This document shows positions 18,112-27,101 of a stretch of 64,000 nucleotides of DNA, in pieces. The translations under genes and the position numbers were made by a program. The stretch comes from Pseudomonadota bacterium (GTDB lineage: Bacteria > Desulfobacterota > Desulfobulbia > Desulfobulbales > JAGXFP01): NCBI GenBank assembly GCA_018823285.1, contig JAHJIQ010000018.1:55802-119801 (forward strand), in the 5' to 3' direction. Under the pieces are notes generated by a model. The model did not search any database and was not told the DNA's origin. It was given only the letters and a program-made list of their open reading frames with translations. Numbering within the stretch: the stretch's first letter is position 1; the number at the start of each line of letters is the position of its first letter.

Positions 18112-19446
18112 TCAGTAGATATCAATATATGTATCAAGTTCCCAGTCGGTAACTGCAATCCGGTATGCGTCCCACTCCTTTTCCTTGCCGATCACGTACT
18201 TTTCGAAAATGTGGCTTCCCAGCGTTTCTTTGGCAATCCGGTTTTTTTTGAATTCGTTCAGGGCTTCCAGAAGTGAAGATGGCATGCTCTGGATTTTCGC
18301 CCTCCGCATCTGGTTCGGGGTCATCTTGTAGATATTGACATTGGTTGATTTAGGAGGTGTCAGGTTGTTTTTTATCCCGTCAAGTCCGGAATTCAGCATC
18401 ATCGCAAAGGCAAGATAGGGGTTGCAGGTTGGATCAGGGCAACGCACCTCGACCCTGGTGCCGAGACCACGGGAAGCCGGAATACGCATCAGGGCGCTGC
18501 GATTGGATGCAGACCATGCCACGTATACCGGAGCTTCATAGCCCGGAACCAGGCGCTTGTATGAATTGACCAGCGGGTTGGTGACTGCGGCAAAGCCCCG
18601 GGCGTTCTTGGCGATTCCTGCAATATACTGGTATGCCAACTTGCTGAGCTGGAGGGGGTCTTTTTTGTCGAAGAAAACATTGTTGCCTTTCAGGTCGAAC
18701 AGTGACTGGTTGGTGTGCATACCGGAACCGTTGATCCCGAAAACCGGTTTAGGCATAAATGTTGCGTGAAGCCCATGTTTCTTGGCGATTGTTTTGACGA
18801 CCCATTTGAAAGTAACGGTGTTGTCTGCACAGGTAAGGGCATCGGCATATTTGAAATTGACTTCATGCTGGCCTTCCGCAACTTCGTGGTGCGAAGCTTC
18901 GATTTCAAAGCCCATTTCTTCAAGGGTCTCGATGATTTCGCGGCGGCAGTTGATGCCGGTATCATCAGGGTCGACGCTGAAATATCCTGCCGAGTCGTTG
19001 GTGATCGTGGTTGAAAGACCCTCCTCGTCTCTCTCAAACAGGAAAAATTCGGCCTCGGTTCCAACGTTCATGGTGTAGCCCATTTTTTTTGCTTCGGCCA
19101 GAACGCGTTTCAGGTTGACCCTTGGGCAGCCCACGTATGGAGTTCCATCCGGGAGGGCGATATCGCAGATAATTCTCGCAGCGGCTTTGCCGTCGATTTT
19201 ACGCCAGGGAAGAACGACGAAGGTGTCGTAATCGGGCTTGAGGTACATGTCTGACTCGTTGATCCGGGCAAAACCGTCGATTGAAGACCCGTCAAACATC
19301 ATCTGCCCGTCCAGGGCTTTTTCGATCTGGCTGAGAGGGATTGCGACGTTTTTCATGAAGCCGTTTACGTCTACGAACTGCAATCTGAAAAAACGTACAT
19401 TCTGTTCCTTGATGATCTTCAGGATCTGGGATTTGGTAATAGCCAT
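18112..19446 (-). CDS. glnA: Glutamine synthetase, type I (short, alpha-like)
   Basis: ATP-dependent ligation of ammonia to glutamate; dodecameric cytoplasmic enzyme. The 444-residue length and the LQFVDVNGFMKNVAIP opening fit the shorter GSI-alpha group rather than the 470-residue adenylylated GSI-beta type. MFDGSSIDGFARI, the glutamate/metal motifs (EAEFFLFE, SHHEVAEGQHEVNFKY), NGSGMHTNQSLF and NPYLAFAMML are intact. The NLYDLPPEE context around the adenylylated Tyr of GSI-beta is replaced by NIYKMTPNQ. AAGGAG precedes the ATG at 19446; the 14-residue upstream extension is discarded. It is the last gene of a glnB-glnD-glnA run. Confidence 0.95.
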   Translation of the reverse strand: MAITKSQILKIIKEQNVRFFRLQFVDVNGFMKNVAIPLSQIEKALDGQMMFDGSSIDGFARINESDMYLKPDYDTFVVLPWRKIDGKAAARIICDIALPDGTPYVGCPRVNLKRVLAEAKKMGYTMNVGTEAEFFLFERDEEGLSTTITNDSAGYFSVDPDDTGINCRREIIETLEEMGFEIEASHHEVAEGQHEVNFKYADALTCADNTVTFKWVVKTIAKKHGLHATFMPKPVFGINGSGMHTNQSLFDLKGNNVFFDKKDPLQLSKLAYQYIAGIAKNARGFAAVTNPLVNSYKRLVPGYEAPVYVAWSASNRSALMRIPASRGLGTRVEVRCPDPTCNPYLAFAMMLNSGLDGIKNNLTPPKSTNVNIYKMTPNQMRRAKIQSMPSSLLEALNEFKKNRIAKETLGSHIFEKYVIGKEKEWDAYRIAVTDWELDTYIDIY

Positions 19447-19530
19447 TTTTTTTCTCCTTAACAAAATATTGTGGTTGATTCTTGACAATTTTGTAACAGG
19501 TGCCCGTTTGTTCGTCCGGGTCGAGTCTGT

Positions 19531-22062
19531 TCAGGGACTGACTGTATACAGCAGGGCTTTTTTTATCTCATCAAGGGTCTCGCTGTTTTCGATTTTTTTC
19601 TTGTCCGGGGTCTGCAGGTAAAAAACGTCAACGAGTTGTTCGAGGCGCGTGGAAATCATTGCCCGCGAGATATTCAGCTCAAAGTCGGCAAGGGTCCTGG
19701 TGATGTTGTACAGAAGCGCCGGCTGGTCATCGGCGTGGATTTCGATGATGGTGTACTGGTCTGAAGTTTTGTTATCCGTGACCACTTTTGCCTGGTGACG
19801 GCTCCTCTTCGCTCCTTTTCTTGCCCCGTGCAGCGGGTTGAGCCGGTCTGCAAGCCGATGGGAAAGTCCGAGACGGTTATCCACGGCTTTTGCAAGGTCG
19901 GTGTTAAGCTTGTTCCAGTCCTGCTCGATAAAGCTGGTGTTGAAATCAGGTCTGACATCAATCTGGTCCACAACCGTTCCGTCGGGCCAGGTGTTGATTT
20001 TTGCCGCCAGAACTCTCAGGTTGTTCAGGGTAAGAGTGCCGCAGATCTTTGCCAGAAGTCCAGTCTTGTCGGTGCTTACAACAAGGATGGACCAATAGCT
20101 GCCTCGGTCTGCAGGAGCTGAAACGATCTTGTGGTCTTTCAGTTGCTCACGCATTTTCAAATGAATTTTTATTTCTTCCGGAGTGAAACTTGTCAGGTAT
20201 TCATCGGGAAGAGCGTCGACATTCTGGACTTCAGACGGGTCAATGAGGGATCTGACCTTGTCCCGCATCCATTGAACGGCAGAACTGAGATCAGGTTTTG
20301 CTTTTCCCTTGTGATCGAAGAAAATTGCGGTTTTGAGAAAGAGCTCCTGGAGAAGAGTTCCTTTCCATTCGCTCCATGATGCAGGTCCGGTTGCCTTGGC
20401 GTCGGCAATCGACAGCAGGTACAACATGTTCAGCATGTTGCTGTTGCCGATATGCTCTGCAAACCTGCTGATCAGGGTTTCATCTTCAAGATCACGGCGC
20501 TGGGCGGTGTGGGCCATGAAGAGATGGTTTCTGATCAGAAAATCAAGGTCATCCACCTCCTGCTCCGCCAAGCCAAGGCGGAACCCGACTCCACGGGCAA
20601 TTTCTGCGCCTTCCGCAGAGTGTTCTTTCCCGCTTCCTTTGCCGATATCATGCAGGAGAGCCGCCAGATACAGGACATTGTGGGAGGTTATGTCGGTAAA
20701 GATTTCAGGATACTCCTGCGAGAGAGCGGTTGTTTCCGAAACAGTCTGCAGAAGGTGGCGATCCACAGTATTGGTATGGTAAATATCGTGCTGGGCAAGA
20801 GATTCGATTTTGCCGAATTCCGGAATGTACCTGACCAGCAGTCCGGTTTCCAGAAGGAGCGTGAGCAGGTCTTCTTTATTGACATTGATCTTCAGGGCGT
20901 TCAGAAAATACCGGGCATTCTGTCTCGAGTTGCGGAATCTGTCATCGATCAGGAGCAGATTGTCGGCAATAGCCTGCCGTGTCCGGTAATGGATCGGCAG
21001 GCCGGATTCCGCGGCACGGCTGAACAGGGACATCAGCAGGGCAGGCTTTTCAGGAATTCGGGAGGGGTCTGCGAGTCTTATGCGACCGTTGAAGATTTCA
21101 AGATCTTCGTCGATTGACCGGTCTTTGACGCTCGGTTTATTTCTGGAGATTTTTTCCGAGGTATACTCAAAAAACAGGTCTGTTGAGACTTTGATGGATT
21201 GCAGATTCCTGTAGAGTTGCTGCATGAAGGATTCAACAGCAAATTGTCCGGGAGAATCTTTATAGCCGAGGGCGTGAGCGATACTTTCCTGGTGCTCATA
21301 ATAGAGCTGGTCGTTTTTTCTGCCGCTCAGGTAATGAAGGCGGTTCCTGATCCTGACCAGGGCTTCGGAGCTTTCTTCAAGCCGGGATCGTTCATCGGTA
21401 CTGATCAGGCCTGAAATTTCCATATCTCTGATATTGGTGAATCCGAAAAGGACCTTTGCAGTCCAGCGCATGGTTTGAATATCCCTGAAGCCGCCTCGGC
21501 CCTCTTTGATGTCGGGTTCGAGCTGGAAGCTGTGGCCGCCGTATTTTTTATGTCTTTCCTGGGTGCTGGCGGTGATCTTCTCAAAAAACTCCTTGCGTCT
21601 GCCTTCAATGAATTTTTTGCGATAGGACTCGGAAAGCCGATCCATAGCTTTCTGTGAGCCTGCGACAAGTCTGCTGTCCAGCAGGGATGTCTGCAGGTGG
21701 AAATCTTTTTTGCAGTCAGCAATACACTCCTTTACCGTTCTGACGCTGTGGCCGACCTCAAGTCCGCTGTCCCAGAGAGGGTACAGGATCGCTCCCACCA
21801 GTTTTTCAAGCAGGCCCTGTTGTATCCGTCCTTCATGGAGGAACAGCAGGTCGATGTCCGAAAAGGGGTAAAGCTCCCCGCGACCGTACCCGCCGGTGGC
21901 GACCAGTGCGACGCCGTCATCCGGCCCGGCCACGGTGGTGAAGAGTCGGGCGAGACACGAATCGACAACTTCCGAGTGTCTGGAAAGCAGGGCGCTCCCG
22001 CTCAGGCCGGAATCCCAGAGTTTGCGGAGTGTGTCCCGTCCCGCTTTGAGTTCTTCCTTCAT
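19531..22062 (-). CDS. glnD: [Protein-PII] uridylyltransferase/uridylyl-removing enzyme
   Basis: Glutamine sensor that uridylylates PII under nitrogen limitation and removes UMP when glutamine is high. The 843-residue protein has a nucleotidyltransferase domain (GGYGRGELYPFSDIDLLFLH near residue 57), an HD phosphohydrolase domain (LLHDIGKGSGKEHS near 469) and two C-terminal ACT domains (from about 650 and 767) for glutamine binding. It starts 15 bases after the glnB stop, so its target PII is co-expressed. GlnE (the adenylyltransferase) is not in the window, consistent with a glutamine synthetase of the short type. Confidence 0.95.
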   Translation of the reverse strand: MKEELKAGRDTLRKLWDSGLSGSALLSRHSEVVDSCLARLFTTVAGPDDGVALVATGGYGRGELYPFSDIDLLFLHEGRIQQGLLEKLVGAILYPLWDSGLEVGHSVRTVKECIADCKKDFHLQTSLLDSRLVAGSQKAMDRLSESYRKKFIEGRRKEFFEKITASTQERHKKYGGHSFQLEPDIKEGRGGFRDIQTMRWTAKVLFGFTNIRDMEISGLISTDERSRLEESSEALVRIRNRLHYLSGRKNDQLYYEHQESIAHALGYKDSPGQFAVESFMQQLYRNLQSIKVSTDLFFEYTSEKISRNKPSVKDRSIDEDLEIFNGRIRLADPSRIPEKPALLMSLFSRAAESGLPIHYRTRQAIADNLLLIDDRFRNSRQNARYFLNALKINVNKEDLLTLLLETGLLVRYIPEFGKIESLAQHDIYHTNTVDRHLLQTVSETTALSQEYPEIFTDITSHNVLYLAALLHDIGKGSGKEHSAEGAEIARGVGFRLGLAEQEVDDLDFLIRNHLFMAHTAQRRDLEDETLISRFAEHIGNSNMLNMLYLLSIADAKATGPASWSEWKGTLLQELFLKTAIFFDHKGKAKPDLSSAVQWMRDKVRSLIDPSEVQNVDALPDEYLTSFTPEEIKIHLKMREQLKDHKIVSAPADRGSYWSILVVSTDKTGLLAKICGTLTLNNLRVLAAKINTWPDGTVVDQIDVRPDFNTSFIEQDWNKLNTDLAKAVDNRLGLSHRLADRLNPLHGARKGAKRSRHQAKVVTDNKTSDQYTIIEIHADDQPALLYNITRTLADFELNISRAMISTRLEQLVDVFYLQTPDKKKIENSETLDEIKKALLYTVSP

Positions 22063-22077
22063 CTGGAATCAGGATGT

Positions 22078-22452
<375 letters not shown>

Positions 22453-22565
22453 TCATTATCTGGCGCCGGGAGATGACCTTTGGTTTCTTGAGTCTTTTGG
22501 GGAGGCTTCATTTCCACTTGTTGATAACATTGTTGTATAACCAAAATCAGCATTTTTAAAGGTGT

Positions 22566-23789
22566 TTATGAGCTGTATGCGGTTTCATTGTGTTCGCTGA
22601 GGTCAAGACCCTGAACCTCGCTCTCTTCAGAAACTCTGAGCCCCAGAGTTGCATGGATCAGTTTGCAGAGGCCCCAGCTTACCAGAAAGGCATACACCCC
22701 AACCACCAGGATACCGAAGATCTGGGTGAGGAGAAAATCGCTGTTTCCGGCCAGCAGCCCATCGGCTCCATTCGGGTTGACCGTTTTGGAGGCGAAAACC
22801 CCGAGGAGGATGGTCCCGATAACACCCCCTAAGCCATGGATTCCCACCACATCAAGACTGTCGTCAAAGCCGAGCCGGTTTTTCAGTGACACCGCCTGAT
22901 AACAGCAGAAACCAGCGGCAAGGCCGATAATAATCGCGGAATTCGGGCCGACAAAACCGGCGGCAGGAGTGATCGTCGCGAGTCCGGCGATCGCCCCTGA
23001 AGCAGCTCCCAGAGTGGTTGGTTTGCCGGTTTTAATCCATTCAACCAAGACCCACATCGCCATGCCCGCCATGCCGCCGAGGTGGGTTGAGGTAAAGGCG
23101 GTTGCGGCTATTCTGTCGGCAGCAAGAGCGCTGCCGCCATTAAATCCGAACCAGCCGAACCAGAGAAGTCCGGTACCCAGCAAGGTCATCGGCAGATTAT
23201 GGGGCATTAAGTTGGTGGCGCCGAACTTTCTGCGGGGACCGATGACCATCACTGCGGCGAGCGCTGCCGCGCCGCAGGTAAGGTGCACTACCAGTCCGCC
23301 GGCAAAATCAAGTACCCCTCTGGCACCAAGCCAGCCGCCCGAACCCCAAATCCAGTGGCATACCGGATTGTAAACAAACACCGCCCATGCCAGACTGAAG
23401 ACCAGGAAGGGGGCAAAACGGACTCTCTCGGCAAATGCCCCGGTGATGAGTGCGGGGGTTATGATGGCAAACATACATTGGTAGATCATAAATACCATCT
23501 GAGGAATGGTTGTGGCGTAAACAGCACTGGGTTCAGTTGTCACTCCTTTCAGGGCAAACCAGGAAAGATCTCCGACTATGCCGCCAACATCAGGTCCGAA
23601 GGACATTGTGTAGCCCAGATAAACCCACTCAATGCTGATCAGTGAGATCATGATAAAGCTCTGCAGGATAGTGCCGAGCACGTTCTTGCTCCTGACCATA
23701 CCTGCGTAAAACAAGGCCAGGCCAGGGGTCATCAGCAGCACCAATCCTGCTGCGGCGAGAATAAATGCGGTATCTCCGGTATTCATCAT
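22566..23789 (-). CDS. amt: Ammonium transporter (first of two)
   Basis: Trimeric inner-membrane ammonium channel of 407 residues with about 11 membrane spans. Family features include MTPGLALFYAGMVRSKN, the pore and phenylalanine-gate region GAFAERVRFAPFLVF, HLTCGAAALAAVMV and DVVGIHGLGGVIGTILLGVFAS with the pore His residues. The C-terminal tail LRVSEESEVQGLDLSEHNETAY is the PII-binding segment. AAGGAG six bases before the ATG at 23789 decides the start over an upstream in-frame ATG at 23813. A sigma-54 motif lies 55-70 bases upstream. It is a paralogue of the neighbouring transporter at 24016-25221. Confidence 0.94.
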   Translation of the reverse strand: MMNTGDTAFILAAAGLVLLMTPGLALFYAGMVRSKNVLGTILQSFIMISLISIEWVYLGYTMSFGPDVGGIVGDLSWFALKGVTTEPSAVYATTIPQMVFMIYQCMFAIITPALITGAFAERVRFAPFLVFSLAWAVFVYNPVCHWIWGSGGWLGARGVLDFAGGLVVHLTCGAAALAAVMVIGPRRKFGATNLMPHNLPMTLLGTGLLWFGWFGFNGGSALAADRIAATAFTSTHLGGMAGMAMWVLVEWIKTGKPTTLGAASGAIAGLATITPAAGFVGPNSAIIIGLAAGFCCYQAVSLKNRLGFDDSLDVVGIHGLGGVIGTILLGVFASKTVNPNGADGLLAGNSDFLLTQIFGILVVGVYAFLVSWGLCKLIHATLGLRVSEESEVQGLDLSEHNETAYSS

Positions 23790-23843
23790 CTTACACTCCT
23801 TGTTCTGGTTCATTGATTGAATAGAAAATGAACTTTAGTAATG

Positions 23844-23859
23844 AGCAAGGAGTATGCCT
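23844..23859 (-). promoter_or_regulatory. Sigma-54 promoter motif upstream of amt (first)
   Basis: On the - strand AGGCATACTCCTTGCT keeps the invariant GG-N10-GC spacing and TTGC of RpoN promoters (consensus TGGCACG-N4-TTGCW), with three mismatches in the -24 box. The expected start is near 23833, about 44 bases before the amt ATG. Moderate match; supported by function and by the better site before the second amt gene. Confidence 0.6.
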
Positions 23860-23966
23860 GATTTTTGCTGAATGGCCTGTTTGTCGGAGTCTTCTCTAAC
23901 TATCTGGATTGGCGTTTTTTTTCTGTCCTGTCGGCAAGACCGATAGTTACAAAAATGTAAACATTG

Positions 23967-24000
23967 GTCTGAAATGCTACATTTGTGTAGCATTTCAGAC
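23967..24000. terminator. Perfect 15-bp hairpin between the two amt genes
   Basis: GTCTGAAATGCTACA (23967-23981), loop TTTG, TGTAGCATTTCAGAC (23986-24000): fifteen perfect base pairs. It begins 15 bases after the end of the upstream transporter gene on the - strand. No long T-run follows directly (CAATGTTTACATTTTTG), so it may act as a weak terminator or as an RNA 3'-end stabiliser separating the two amt transcripts. Confidence 0.6.
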
Positions 24001-24015
24001 AAGATACAACGAGGG

Positions 24016-25221
24016 CTATAAGGAGTATCCAGTTTCGCTATGCTGACTCAGATCAAGACCCTGGTTTTCATCTTCTTCGGAGACCCTGAGGCCGCCGGTT
24101 AACGCCCCGACTACTTTCAGGATGATCCAGGTGACGATCATCGAATAAGCAATGGTGGCAACGGCGCCGTACAGCTGAATCCATACCTGGCCGGGATTTC
24201 CGGTAAAAAGCCCTGTGGCGCCAACCGAGGCGAAGACCCCGGTGGCAAGGGCGCCCCAGAGTCCTCCGACGCCATGTACGCCTACAACATCAAGCGCATC
24301 ATCGTAGCCGATCTTGGCTTTGGCGATTACGGCAAAGTAGCAAAGAGCGCCGCCCACTAGGCCAATGGCAATTGCAGCCATGGGGCTGACAAATCCAGCG
24401 CCGGGGGTAATCGCAACCAGGCCGGCAACGGCCCCTGATGCGGCCCCAAGGGTGGTTGGTTTCCCCTGGACTTTCCATTCTGCAAGGACCCAGGAGAGTG
24501 CGGCAGCAGCGGTTGCGACCTGGGTTGTGAAAAAGGCAAGGACTGCGGTTTCTCCGGCGGAAAGTGCGGAGCCGGCATTAAATCCGAACCAGCCGAACCA
24601 GAGGATTCCGGCGCCCAGCACTGTCATCCCAAGATTGTGGGGGTGAAATGATTCCCGGCCCCATCCTTTTCTTTTGCCGAGAACCAGGGCGCAGACCAGA
24701 GCCGCTGCTCCTGAATTGATGTGGATTACGGTGCCTCCGGCAAAGTCCAGCGCTCCGTGGCTGCCGAGCCAGCCACCGCCCCAGACCCAGTGACATACGG
24801 GGAAGTAAACCAGAGTTGACCAGAGAAGGGTAAATAGAAGAAAGGCTGAAAATTTAATTCTTTCGGCAAAGGCGCCGGTGATCAAGGCTGGGGTGATGAT
24901 TGCAAACATCATCTGGAACGCCACGAAAAGGAGGTCTGGTATTGAAGCTGCATATTGGCCGGGAGCAAGACCGATGCCTTTCAGGCCCAGCCATTTCAGC
25001 CCGCCGATAAATCCTCCGATGTCCGGGCCGAAAGATAGGGTGTATCCGTACAGAACCCAGATAATGGTTATCAGTCCCAGGCAGATAAAACTTTGCATAA
25101 TTGTCGAAAGCACATTCTTTGACCTGACCATGCCTCCGTAAAAAAGGGCAAGTCCCGGGGTCATCAGCATGACCAGGGCTGTTGCCACCATCATGAAAGC
25201 GGTGTCACCTGTATTGATCAT
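24016..25221 (-). CDS. amt: Ammonium transporter (second of two)
   Basis: Amt/MEP family channel of 401 residues, highly similar in layout to its downstream neighbour: MTPGLALFYGGMVRSKN, FAERIKFSAFLLFTLLW, DFAGGTVIHINSGAAALVCA, DVVGVHGVGGLWGALATGVFAS. The C-terminal tail LRVSEEDENQGLDLSQHSETGYSL is predicted to contact PII. AGGAG precedes the ATG. Its promoter region holds a near-consensus sigma-54 site, so it is probably induced in nitrogen limitation. Two adjacent Amts with one PII imply duplication with possible specialisation; sequence alone does not show which is dominant. Confidence 0.94.
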   Translation of the reverse strand: MINTGDTAFMMVATALVMLMTPGLALFYGGMVRSKNVLSTIMQSFICLGLITIIWVLYGYTLSFGPDIGGFIGGLKWLGLKGIGLAPGQYAASIPDLLFVAFQMMFAIITPALITGAFAERIKFSAFLLFTLLWSTLVYFPVCHWVWGGGWLGSHGALDFAGGTVIHINSGAAALVCALVLGKRKGWGRESFHPHNLGMTVLGAGILWFGWFGFNAGSALSAGETAVLAFFTTQVATAAAALSWVLAEWKVQGKPTTLGAASGAVAGLVAITPGAGFVSPMAAIAIGLVGGALCYFAVIAKAKIGYDDALDVVGVHGVGGLWGALATGVFASVGATGLFTGNPGQVWIQLYGAVATIAYSMIVTWIILKVVGALTGGLRVSEEDENQGLDLSQHSETGYSL

Positions 25222-25284
25222 TTTCTTCTCCTCATCCGCATTATTGAATCTGAATAGTTTTTCTACAAAGCGCTTTCTTGTAAT

Positions 25285-25300
25285 AGCAACTGGTGTGCCA
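25285..25300 (-). promoter_or_regulatory. Near-consensus sigma-54 promoter upstream of amt (second)
   Basis: On the - strand TGGCACACCAGTTGCT matches the RpoN consensus TGGCACG-N4-TTGCW at all but one fixed position. The -12 GC ends 65 bases before the ATG at 25221. It predicts NtrC-type activation of ammonium uptake. Confidence 0.8.
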
Positions 25301-25440
25301 GAAATGAAAAATCCGTGCTAACATGTTGATATAAAACAATAAATCATGGTTTTTTGGTGCGAGGCTTATTCTGCAACGATTACATAATTGTCGTTTTGTT
25401 CGAGAAGCAAATAACAAATATGTAGTATGTGAAGCCGTGA

Positions 25441-25588
25441 GCGTTCGAGAGCGGTACAAATGCAGATAGCGAGCCGGCGAGACCTTCGAGGCACGACGAT
25501 GTTGATTATACATATGGTATATCAACGAGGTGTCAACGCAGCAGGCAAGCGACCGCAGGAAGACTCCGGATGTGCCGCTCTCGAACGC
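25441..25588. repeat. 148-base element bounded by a 17-bp inverted repeat
   Basis: GCGTTCGAGAGCGGTAC (25441-25457) and GTGCCGCTCTCGAACGC (25572-25588) are inverted copies with one mismatch. Midway lies an imperfect palindrome GTTGAT...ATCAAC (25501-25526). The surrounding 25222-25784 interval (563 bases) has no recognisable gene; a 94-codon open frame on the - strand (25241-25525) resembles nothing known to me. The structure fits a miniature inverted-repeat mobile element or a large RNA hairpin. Confidence 0.55.
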
Positions 25589-25784
25589 CCCACAGGGCGG
25601 CGGGTGAATATCCGCCTCCGCAACTAAGCAGAAATTTCTTGCGTAATTACAACCCCCTGAGCTGATTGATCGCGCGATGCCGTCACGGATTCAGGGAGTA
25701 TTTGTAAAAGGGGTTTGTCTTGCGGGTCAGCTATCTGAAGCTGGTGAGGGAAGATTGAAAAGTTGGGCGCGGGAAGGGAGTGAT

Positions 25785-26573
25785 TCAGATCAATTCATAA
25801 TGATCAAAAACAATTGTTTCGAGATCTACTTCCGGCCACTGCTTGCGAATCCAGCTTATTAATTTCTTGTTCATTTCACCTCGTGCCAATGCGAAACGCC
25901 GCAACTCGTAAAGAGGTCTGTTGGTGTAGAACTGATATACCAGGTCTCGGGCTCTGGAAACATTGTCGGAAGGAAGCTCCTGGTCTTTGTCAAGGAGCAG
26001 AATCATCGTGATATCAAGGTTCAGGAAGATTGTCGAAGGCGGGTTTTCGCCGTTTACCGGAATAAAAAAAGAGGTCAGCGGCCATTTGCTTCGTACTTTT
26101 TCCGGGGCGGCCGGGAGTGTGGATTTTGCATCGGGAATCGTCTGTTCGGTTGGAAGGATGATTTCCGGCCCCTGATGGTTTGAAAAAAAGAAAGGAATGA
26201 GCGCCAGGAACAGGGCGATGATCGGCAGAAATGAAAAAGCCACTTTGAGGGAGAATGGCAGGGCAGATAATTTGCCGTCGATTTTTTTGAGAAAATCGGG
26301 GGCGGGGATTTTTTCGGTCTCGGGGATTTCGGTTGAGGATGCTGTCGGAGCTTCTTTTTTGCTTGCCGGGGAGGAAGCGGTATCTTCTCCTCCACCTACG
26401 GCAAGGACTTCGTCCCAGGATTCATCAAGGTCATCTGCCTGAAGTTGCTTCTCGATATCTTCGCTGAAAAGATCTTCTTCAGCCTGGAAGGCGGATTCCC
26501 AGTCATCCCCCCAGTCCTGCTCGGAATCGATGTCAATTTCGCCAGTTGCCTGGTCGTGCTCTTTTGCGCTCAT
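25785..26573 (-). CDS. Acidic single-span membrane protein with FliL-like C-terminus
   Basis: Protein of 262 residues at the distal end of the flagellar operon, 17 bases after cheY. It has a very acidic, Trp-containing N-terminal region (1-90, with DWGDDWESAFQ and DDLDESWDEVL), one membrane span (about 107-130), and a C-terminal domain (about 170-262) with IFLNLDITMILLLDK followed by helices ending in VFDHYELI. That outline recalls FliL (strand, then a conserved helix pair, then a final strand), but there is no clear family match and I do not recognise it as a named gene. The inferred topology is cytoplasmic acidic tail and periplasmic C-terminus. A role at the flagellar motor or in chemotaxis is inferred only from the operon. 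Confidence 0.75.
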   Translation of the reverse strand: MSAKEHDQATGEIDIDSEQDWGDDWESAFQAEEDLFSEDIEKQLQADDLDESWDEVLAVGGGEDTASSPASKKEAPTASSTEIPETEKIPAPDFLKKIDGKLSALPFSLKVAFSFLPIIALFLALIPFFFSNHQGPEIILPTEQTIPDAKSTLPAAPEKVRSKWPLTSFFIPVNGENPPSTIFLNLDITMILLLDKDQELPSDNVSRARDLVYQFYTNRPLYELRRFALARGEMNKKLISWIRKQWPEVDLETIVFDHYELI

Positions 26574-26590
26574 CGGCCAGAGGTGATTGT

Positions 26591-26968
26591 TTAACCGAAG
26601 ATCTTGTCGATCTTCTCGCTCAGGGTTTCAGCTGTGAAGGGTTTCACGATATACTGGCTGACCTTGGCTTTAACTGCCAGGATGATATTGTCCTGTTGTG
26701 CCTCAGCGGTCACCATAATGAATGGCAGGTTGGCCAGGTCGGGGTCGGCTCTGACCGATTTGAGCAGGTCAAGGCCTGTCATCTTGGGCATGTTCCAGTC
26801 GGAAATGATCATGTCGATTTTTTCCTGTTTCAGTACCTGCAGGGCGGTGGTCCCATCGTCAGCTTCAACAATATTCTTAAAGCCCAGCTGAGTCAGAATG
26901 TTCTTTACAATACGCCTCATGGTTGCGAAATCATCCACCACGAGAACTTTCATATTGGTATCGGGCAT
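26591..26968 (-). CDS. cheY: Chemotaxis response regulator CheY
   Basis: Stand-alone receiver domain of 125 residues. Phosphorylation site Asp57 (ISDWNMP), acidic pair Asp12/Asp13 (VVDDF), Thr87 (VTAEA) and Lys109 (VKPF) align at the same numbers as in E. coli CheY. It binds the switch protein FliM when phosphorylated. AGGAGG precedes the ATG. Placement directly after fliA in a flagellar operon supports a motor-control role rather than a general single-domain regulator. Confidence 0.92.
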   Translation of the reverse strand: MPDTNMKVLVVDDFATMRRIVKNILTQLGFKNIVEADDGTTALQVLKQEKIDMIISDWNMPKMTGLDLLKSVRADPDLANLPFIMVTAEAQQDNIILAVKAKVSQYIVKPFTAETLSEKIDKIFG

Positions 26969-27101
26969 CCTTTCCTCCTGTAGAAAGATGTGTTTTCAGG
27001 CTGTGATGAAGTTGTATTCTGTAAAAGCATTAATATAATGAGCTTCGACGGCTGAAAAGTAAAGATTTTTTCCCCGAGGAGAACTTTGGTTTTACCAACA
27101 G

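Noticed and set aside
25241..25525. 94-codon open frame on the - strand upstream of amt
   Set aside because: It overlaps the sigma-54 promoter and the inverted-repeat element and has no recognisable family; more likely an accidental frame or a repeat fragment.
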